Positions 58,889 through 64,000 of a stretch of DNA of 64,000 nt are shown piece after piece. This DNA comes from Hyphomicrobium sp. (lineage in GTDB: Bacteria > Pseudomonadota > Alphaproteobacteria > Rhizobiales > Hyphomicrobiaceae). Location of the stretch: the NCBI GenBank assembly GCA_022844105.1, contig JALHMJ010000007.1, forward strand, positions 99,435 through 163,434, given 5' to 3'. The position numbers and the translations under genes were made by a program. The notes below the pieces were generated by a model. That model searched no databases, was not told the DNA's origin, and saw nothing but the letters and a program-made list of their open reading frames with translations. The stretch's first letter is position 1; each line of letters begins with the position of its first letter.

Positions 58889-59766
58889 GCCGACCACGAT
58901 GGACTCCATCGCGCGACAACCAAAATGCGTGACCCAACTGAAAGCAGCCAGATGCCGCACTCGCAGGACCGGAATATCGAGGTACGCAACTCTGCCGGCC
59001 CCCTATTGCGACACGCGACGCTGAAATCGCGAGGAAGCCGCAACACCGTATCGAAGCTCGGCATGTCGCCTATGAGTGGGCCCAAGCGCAGGCCCGCGCT
59101 GGCTTGGACGAGTGGCGCGACAGAGCCAATGCAAAAATTCCATCCATATGGCGACCTGTCCCGATTTCATTATTCCGAGCAAACCCAATCGTGAAACGTC
59201 CAATAATCCAGAACGTAGGGAGTTAACATCGACAACATGTGGACGCACGCTCAGCATGCGCGCGTTGGCAAAAACTTGCCAAGCAATTTGACCGATACTG
59301 GTGGGCTACGTTCGGCAGCGAAAGCTGAAGTTTAGCCGTCGATACGCAGCACACTGGTGATTTTGGTTGGCGAACGGGCCACACGAGGCGGCCTCGGCGT
59401 AAACTGCGCTGGTGTGAGCCCCTGCACTCACGACACTGCGACAACTTGGCAACCAGACTTTAACTTGCTCACAACTTGCCGCGCAACGGGCTTCAAAGTA
59501 TTCCCCTATTCCATACGCTTCAAATGAGATTTGAGAACTACAAAACCATCTTCCCCTGCGGCTTCGCTCACATTATCTACTATAAAATCAAGTAAACCAA
59601 TATAAACCAAAGAAAAAACGAAGAATTTTGGCACAATAAATTCTTCACGTTAACCAAAAATTAAATTTAAACTCTGGATGGATTTCATCCGCGTGTACGG
59701 ACGCCCTCGTCAATTTGCATTCGCCGGCCGTTAACCAGCCGTCTCACTGCCGAGGGAGTTCCGATT
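58889..59766. promoter_or_regulatory. 878-bp divergent intergenic region with an AT-rich core
   Basis: No gene is supported; the frames open here are short, overlap each other and match nothing known to me. The part from about 59560 to 59680 is strongly AT-rich, unlike the flanks, and holds a CtrA-type site. It must contain the promoters of the patatin gene and of the peptidase gene. Confidence 0.4.
59650..59664 (+). promoter_or_regulatory. candidate CtrA box (TTAA-N7-TTAA)
   Basis: TTAACCAAAAATTAA matches the CtrA consensus exactly in spacing and half sites. It lies 103 bp upstream of the peptidase ATG in an AT-rich stretch, so CtrA control of that gene is plausible. Confidence 0.5.
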
Positions 59767-60423
59767 ATGCGTCGTTTTCCGGTCTCAGCCGTACACGTCC
59801 TTCATGCATTGCTGCTCACAATCGCACTTTTGGGCTTCCAGGCTGTGACTGCGCAAGCCAAGCCAACGGGCTGGCAAAGCGAGAGCGAAATGCGCAAGTC
59901 CGGCCCCTCGGCCTGGTCCGGATATGGCGATACGGGATACATTGCCCGCCCCAAAACATCGCGCAAAGCCGCCAAAGCTCGGTCGAAGGCTTTCCAGTCC
60001 TACGGCGCGACCTTCGGAGGCAAACCTAAGAAGGTCGCCGCTCAACGCACGAAGAAGAAATACGCTGCGCTCGACACCGGCGCCATGATTGACACGGCTC
60101 CCGCCAAAAGCCTCACAGGCGGCGGCGTTCGCTGGGCGGCATCATCATCCTGTCTCAACGGGACGTTGCGTGCCGTCGTGGCCCAGGTCGCGAGTTACAG
60201 CCCCGTGACGGTCAGTTCGACCTGCCGCAGCAAATCGCACAACCGCAAAGTCGGTGGCGCCTCGAAATCTCATCATCTGACTGGCGATGCGGTCGACTTC
60301 CGTGTCCATGGGAATGTCAGTGCCGTGTACGCGTTCCTGCGCAGCAACGGCTCCCTCGGCGGCGTCAAACATTACGGCGGCGGCCTGTTCCACGTCGATA
60401 CAGGCCCCCGTCGATCCTGGTAA
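59767..60423 (+). CDS. exported M15-type D,D-peptidase-like protein
   Basis: The 218-residue product has a long signal peptide (about 8-31, ending AQA) and a basic linker (60-100). Its C-terminal domain belongs to the peptidase M15/DUF882 type: SKSHHLTGDAVDF and GGLFHVDTG supply His170, Asp177 and His209, the zinc ligands. Such enzymes trim peptidoglycan peptides. An upstream CtrA-type box would tie expression to the cell cycle. Only 19 bp separate it from the convergent iron permease gene. Confidence 0.85.
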   Translation: MRRFPVSAVHVLHALLLTIALLGFQAVTAQAKPTGWQSESEMRKSGPSAWSGYGDTGYIARPKTSRKAAKARSKAFQSYGATFGGKPKKVAAQRTKKKYAALDTGAMIDTAPAKSLTGGGVRWAASSSCLNGTLRAVVAQVASYSPVTVSSTCRSKSHNRKVGGASKSHHLTGDAVDFRVHGNVSAVYAFLRSNGSLGGVKHYGGGLFHVDTGPRRSW

Positions 60424-60442
60424 ACGCCATCCGCTGGCTGGC

Positions 60443-62191
60443 CTACTGGCCCGAACCCGGCCGGCTTCCAGCCACCGTGCGGTGAAGCAGCAGCACAGGC
60501 ACCAGACCGGCCAGCACGATCGCGAGCGCCCCCAGCGATGCGCGCTCGAACTGCTCCAAAGCGGTCAAGCCGTAAACGTATGTCGCCAGCGTTTCAAAAT
60601 TGAACGGCCGCAAAAGCAACGTCGCTGGCAGCTCCTTCATGGTGTCCACGAACACGAGCAAGCCCGCCGCACCGATGGCCGGGAGCAGCAACGGCAGGTG
60701 CACGCGCCGCAAAGCCGACAGCGGTGTCTCGCCAAGCGTCCGCGCAGCAGCATCGAGGTTGGGGGAAACTTTCTGCAGGCCAGCCTCGATATTGCCGAGC
60801 GCCGCGGTCAAAAACCGCGTCGTCAACGCAAAAACCAGCGCAGCAACCGTGCCTGACAGGACGAGACCTGTCCCGACGCCGAATTGCGCCCGCATCTGCG
60901 CGTCCACCCAGTTATCGAATGTGGCGAACGGAATAAGCACGCCAATCGCAACGACCGTTCCCGGCAACGCATATCCAAGGCCCGCAAGCCTTGTCGCTGC
61001 CACCACCGGTCCCCGGCTCGCAACGCGACCGGCATAGGCGAGGATCAGAGCAAGCACCACCGCGACCACCGCGACGGCACAGGCCACAAGCACACTGTTG
61101 ACCGCCGCTGGCACGAACTCATCTGTGAACGCTTCGCCGAAATGAGCCATTGCATGTCGCGCCAGCACGAGAAACGGGACGGCAAACCCGATCACCACCG
61201 GTATGGCGCACAAGGCCGCCGCCAGATAACCACGCCAGCCCACGATGTCCTGGAACGCGATGGCCCGATACCGCCCCGTCGTATGATGAAACCGGCTGTC
61301 GCCTCGGGCAAACCGCTCAATGATGAGCACCAGAACGACCGCAACCAACCCGACGAGCGCAATCTGCGTCGCACCGGGCAAATTAGATCGCTGCAGCCAC
61401 GTCACGTAGATGCTGACCGACAATGTCTCGACGCCGAGGTACTGCACGGCTCCCAGATCGTTCAACGTCTCCATCATCACGAGTGCGCCGCCGGCTGCGA
61501 GCGCCGGTCGCGCCAACGGCAATGCCACAAGCCGGAAAGCCCCCAGCGAAGTTTGCCCCAGCGTTCGCGCCACTTCGAGCACGCACATCGACTGCTGCAC
61601 AAAACTCGCACGCGCCGTCAGATAGACATAGGGATAGAGCACCGCAGACAGCACAGCGATCGCCCCACCGAGCGAACGGATTTCGAAAAACCAATAGTCG
61701 CGCGGCGACGCATAGCCCCCGATTGACCTCACCGCACTTTGCACCGGACCGCCGTAGTCGAAAATTTCGACGTAACAATAAGCCACGATATACGTCGGGA
61801 TCGCGAGCGGTAGAACGAGCAGACGGTCAAGCAGCGTCCGGCCTGGAAACCGGTACATCGTGACCAGCCACGCCGTCGCGGTACCCACGACGAGGCTCGT
61901 CGCAGCCGTGCCTGTGACGAGCAGCAGCGTCGACCAGATACTTGTTGGCAAGACCGTGCGGAGGAGATGCGGCCATTCGTTGTTGGTCGACGAGAACGCC
62001 AGGACGACAATCGCTCCCACCGGCATCAGCATCAAGCCAGCCAGTACGAGCGCGATCGCCGTCCACCATCGCTGATCGGAACCAAGCCAGCCGGTCTCAC
62101 TCACGGCACGCCGCCAAGCATCCAACCGTCTCGCCGCCGGGGCCTGAGGAGGTCCGCCTGGCCGCATAGGCTCCAGCAGTGCGTCAGGCAT
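60443..62191 (-). CDS. fbpB: iron(III) ABC transporter permease (FbpB/SfuB-type)
   Basis: The 582-residue inner-membrane protein is a fused double permease with about 12 helices. Each half has an EAA loop (LEVARTLGQTSLGAFRLVALP and DAAARTLGETPLSALRRVHLP regions). This is the FbpB plan for ferric-iron uptake. Its start overlaps the end of the upstream Cys-rich gene by 8 bases. No ATP-binding subunit follows; 60423 is the end of a convergent gene, so the ATPase must be encoded elsewhere. Confidence 0.9.
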   Translation of the reverse strand: MPDALLEPMRPGGPPQAPAARRLDAWRRAVSETGWLGSDQRWWTAIALVLAGLMLMPVGAIVVLAFSSTNNEWPHLLRTVLPTSIWSTLLLVTGTAATSLVVGTATAWLVTMYRFPGRTLLDRLLVLPLAIPTYIVAYCYVEIFDYGGPVQSAVRSIGGYASPRDYWFFEIRSLGGAIAVLSAVLYPYVYLTARASFVQQSMCVLEVARTLGQTSLGAFRLVALPLARPALAAGGALVMMETLNDLGAVQYLGVETLSVSIYVTWLQRSNLPGATQIALVGLVAVVLVLIIERFARGDSRFHHTTGRYRAIAFQDIVGWRGYLAAALCAIPVVIGFAVPFLVLARHAMAHFGEAFTDEFVPAAVNSVLVACAVAVVAVVLALILAYAGRVASRGPVVAATRLAGLGYALPGTVVAIGVLIPFATFDNWVDAQMRAQFGVGTGLVLSGTVAALVFALTTRFLTAALGNIEAGLQKVSPNLDAAARTLGETPLSALRRVHLPLLLPAIGAAGLLVFVDTMKELPATLLLRPFNFETLATYVYGLTALEQFERASLGALAIVLAGLVPVLLLHRTVAGSRPGSGQ

Positions 62192-62711
62192 TCGGGTGCG
62201 TCCGCCCCGCCCTGTAAGGCATTAATGCGAGCGCGTTGCATACGACGTCGGCGGGCAAGGTGTAACCCGTTTCGCTGAGAGCATCACTGAACTCGGCGGC
62301 GGAACGAACGCAGGACTCGACCTCGCCATTCTCGATCAGGGCGAAGATACACGCCCGCATGGCCGGGCAGACCCCGAGTTGGGACGCCGCGATGATCGAC
62401 ACGGCCAGGCATTCATCCCGGCACAGTCCGGGACACCCTTTCGGCAGCACTTCGATTTTTCGTGCGGCCGCCGCATCGACGCTGGCGACAAAGCCACCCA
62501 GCGCCTTGAAAAGCCGGTCGGCCGCCTGCGATCCCATAACACCGGCTATTTCCTGCCACGCAAACGACCACGCGATTTCCGACTTCTCGCGGCGCGCATG
62601 AATGCCGCAACGAAACGAGCGTCCCACCATTTGCGCAACGCGAAGATCCGAACGCGGCAACTGATGCGCCGCGCGGTTCAAGTTTGCGTCCGCTGAATGC
62701 GTCCGAGCCAT
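62184..62711 (-). CDS. unrecognised Cys-rich protein inside the iron-transport operon
   Basis: The 175-residue protein has no signal peptide and eight Cys: 35, 93, 97, 101, 115, 121, 134 and 158. The core is KGCPGLCRDEC (CX3CX3C) followed by C115 and C121, a spacing that could hold an Fe-S cluster or bound metal. The first 85 residues are polar and basic. ATG 62711 has a strong GGGAGGG site, is 16 bp after fbpA, and the stop lies inside the fbpB start. This strongly indicates co-translation with the importer. No family is recognised; a cytoplasmic iron sensor, carrier or regulator is a guess. Confidence 0.75.
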   Translation of the reverse strand: MARTHSADANLNRAAHQLPRSDLRVAQMVGRSFRCGIHARREKSEIAWSFAWQEIAGVMGSQAADRLFKALGGFVASVDAAAARKIEVLPKGCPGLCRDECLAVSIIAASQLGVCPAMRACIFALIENGEVESCVRSAAEFSDALSETGYTLPADVVCNALALMPYRAGRTHPNA

Positions 62712-62727
62712 TGCAACCCTCCCGGCA

Positions 62728-63777
62728 TTATGATCCAGGACCGGCGTCGAATTGCACTTTGTCGACAAGTTCTGAAGCCTCTTTTCGCAGTCGCCCGACT
62801 TCGGCGAGCGGCAATGTGTCGGGCTTGAGTTCGCCCCAGCTGCGCACGAGATCGCTCGCATCGATCCCAGGCACCACCGGATATTCGCTGTTGCCTGCGG
62901 CATAGATCGTCTGCGCGGTCGGCGACACGAGATAAGCCATCAACTTTTCCGCACCGGCTTTGTTCGGCGCATGCGCCGCCAGTGCCATGCCGGAGACATT
63001 GACGTGCGTTCCCCGGCCCTCGGCATTGGGGAATACGATGCGCACCGCATCCGCCCAGACCTTTTGCTCCGGATTTTTCAACATCGCGGCCATGTAATAG
63101 GTATTGCCAACTGCGACGTCGCAAAGCCCGGCCTGAACGTCGCGTACGGCTTCGCGGTCACCACCGGCCGGCTTGCGCGCCAGATTGGCTTTCAAGCCTT
63201 GCAGCCAGGCTTCCGCCTGTTCCTTACCGTCATTGGCAATCATCGACGCGACCAGCGCCACGGAATAGGTATGCTGTCCCGAACGCATGCAAACCCGCCC
63301 CTTCCATTTCGGATCGGCCAGTTCCTCATACGTCATCGCCGTTTCCTTGACGCGGTCCTTGGACACGTAGAACACGCGCGCCCGCCGGGTCAGCGCATAC
63401 CAATAGCCTTCAGGATCACGCAGCGTGGCGGGAACCGCAGCGACAAGTTCGGGCGACAGGTTTGCACCCGTAACGCCGGCTTCTTTCGCCCGCGTCAGCA
63501 ATCCGAACTCCGGCGTCAGCAGCACGTCGGCCGGACTGTTGGCCCCTTCCGCCTGCATACGTTCGATCAGACCATCTTTCGCAAAAATAAAGTTGACCTG
63601 AATGCCGGTCTGATCCGTGAACGCTGCGAGCAACGGCTTGATGAGGTCTGGCTCACGATACGAATAGACATTCACCTCGTCGGCCATTGCTGGCACGGCG
63701 TTGAAAGCGCTTACGGCGGCGAGAGAAATCATGCAGCGCGTGGCCCAAGCCAAGCGTGGCGAAGAGACAAAGAACAT
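62728..63777 (-). CDS. fbpA: iron(III) ABC transporter substrate-binding protein
   Basis: The 349-residue periplasmic protein has a signal peptide ending PAMADE, then VNVYSYREPDLIKPLLAAF, the usual start of FbpA/FutA-type ferric-binding proteins. Tyr ligands are expected in the GNTYYMAAML segment. TRRARVFYVSKDRV, DPKWKGRVCMRSGQ and GTHVNVSGMAL are further family marks. It is the first gene of fbpA, Cys-rich protein, fbpB, with a candidate Irr-type box about 137 bp upstream. Confidence 0.92.
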   Translation of the reverse strand: MFFVSSPRLAWATRCMISLAAVSAFNAVPAMADEVNVYSYREPDLIKPLLAAFTDQTGIQVNFIFAKDGLIERMQAEGANSPADVLLTPEFGLLTRAKEAGVTGANLSPELVAAVPATLRDPEGYWYALTRRARVFYVSKDRVKETAMTYEELADPKWKGRVCMRSGQHTYSVALVASMIANDGKEQAEAWLQGLKANLARKPAGGDREAVRDVQAGLCDVAVGNTYYMAAMLKNPEQKVWADAVRIVFPNAEGRGTHVNVSGMALAAHAPNKAGAEKLMAYLVSPTAQTIYAAGNSEYPVVPGIDASDLVRSWGELKPDTLPLAEVGRLRKEASELVDKVQFDAGPGS

Positions 63778-63913
63778 CGGCTATCTCCAATGGTCCAGGA
63801 TACAAAGTCCCGGTATCGGCTTCGTGGAACGCTGCGGATCACAGGCCCGCTGCGCGCCGAATAGACCAGCATGAGAACATCCGGTCAATCGAATAGACGC
63901 GCGCCAAATCACA

Positions 63914-63928
63914 TTAGAAATTGTCTAA
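63914..63928. promoter_or_regulatory. candidate Irr-type iron box upstream of fbpA
   Basis: TTAGAAATTGTCTAA is an inverted repeat (TTAGA / TCTAA) with one mismatch to the iron-control-element pattern TTAGAA-N3-TTCTAA as I recall it. It lies 137 bp upstream of the fbpA start and overlaps the stop codon of the preceding partial frame. Confidence 0.45.
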
Positions 63929-63999
63929 TTCCAATGCGTTACCAGTTGCAACGCCGTGTCGATCAACGTCAGATCGCGATCAGCGTTCTGCCGCGAAAA
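63925..63999 (-). CDS. possible C-terminal end of an upstream gene (partial)
   Basis: A minus-strand frame enters from the right edge and stops with TAG at 63925-63927, reading RQNADRDLTLIDTALQLV then THWN. It is too short to identify. If real, the fbpA promoter lies in the 147 bp between. Confidence 0.35.
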   Translation of the reverse strand, partial: FSRQNADRDLTLIDTALQLVTHWN

Positions 64000-64000
64000 G

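Noticed and set aside
58889..59257. Short frames on both strands upstream of the patatin gene
   Set aside because: They are mutually overlapping, have no ribosome sites, and show no motif.

Overview
The window is a 64-kb stretch of chromosome from a GC-rich alphaproteobacterium, most likely of the order Hyphomicrobiales. The evidence is gene content and order: gcrA (an alphaproteobacterial cell-cycle regulator) divergent from argD-argF-hslO, the cycM-type cytochrome c next to kdsB-pheA, rplU-rpmA-obgE, an FnrN-type oxygen sensor, a CtrA-type TTAA-N7-TTAA box and a candidate Irr-type iron box. The genus cannot be fixed from sequence reading alone. There are no rRNA genes and no CRISPR array. 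Two tRNA genes are present: Ser(CGA) and Ala(CGC), both on the minus strand.

Layout. 1-7.7 kb: the tail of an unknown gene, a REP-like palindrome cluster, hslO-argF-argD (minus), gcrA, a DUF2147 exported protein, a striking 56-bp-period tandem palindrome array, and ubiB. 7.7-15.5 kb: a five-gene yej-type oligopeptide ABC importer with two tandem binding proteins. 15.7-21.7 kb: membrane-anchored cytochrome c, kdsB, pheA, a short-chain dehydrogenase, the ABC-F protein Uup and a divergent CYTH-like protein. 22.0-29.1 kb: an accessory metal-efflux island (CzcA-type RND pump, unusual fused membrane-fusion protein, three small exported proteins, no outer-membrane factor). It ends in a decayed serine recombinase that stops 8 bp from tRNA-Ser. 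29.4-37.3 kb: two fasciclin proteins, a 2TM protein, an Ntn-hydrolase candidate, rplU-rpmA, a GNAT enzyme, obgE, and a catalase-peroxidase with a signal peptide.

37.7-41.0 kb: a visibly AT-richer three-gene block, SIR2-like protein, HerA-like ATPase and KTSC-domain protein, next to tRNA-Ala. The first two match the known SIR2-HerA anti-phage system. The KTSC gene looks like an operon partner and is the most interesting lead in the window. 41.4-47.2 kb: yggT, yggU, folD, two divergent CDP-alcohol phosphatidyltransferases plus a HAD phosphatase, an FnrN-type regulator and a MoeB/ThiF-type E1 enzyme. 47.4-52.0 kb: an ethanolamine-type permease, cysK, dut and coaBC. 52.1-57.0 kb: a PCuAC copper chaperone, then a small membrane protein, an SSS-like transporter and glpD, packed as an operon. 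57.1-64.0 kb: a cyclic-nucleotide-binding patatin protein, an M15-type peptidase with an upstream CtrA-type box, and an iron(III) ABC importer operon with an unrecognised Cys-rich protein between the binding protein and the permease.

Housekeeping blocks carry tight 1-13 bp spacing, ATGA/GTGA overlaps and clear hairpin terminators. The two accessory blocks both lie beside tRNA genes, and the second differs clearly in base composition. All assignments come from reading motifs in the translated sequence, with no database search.
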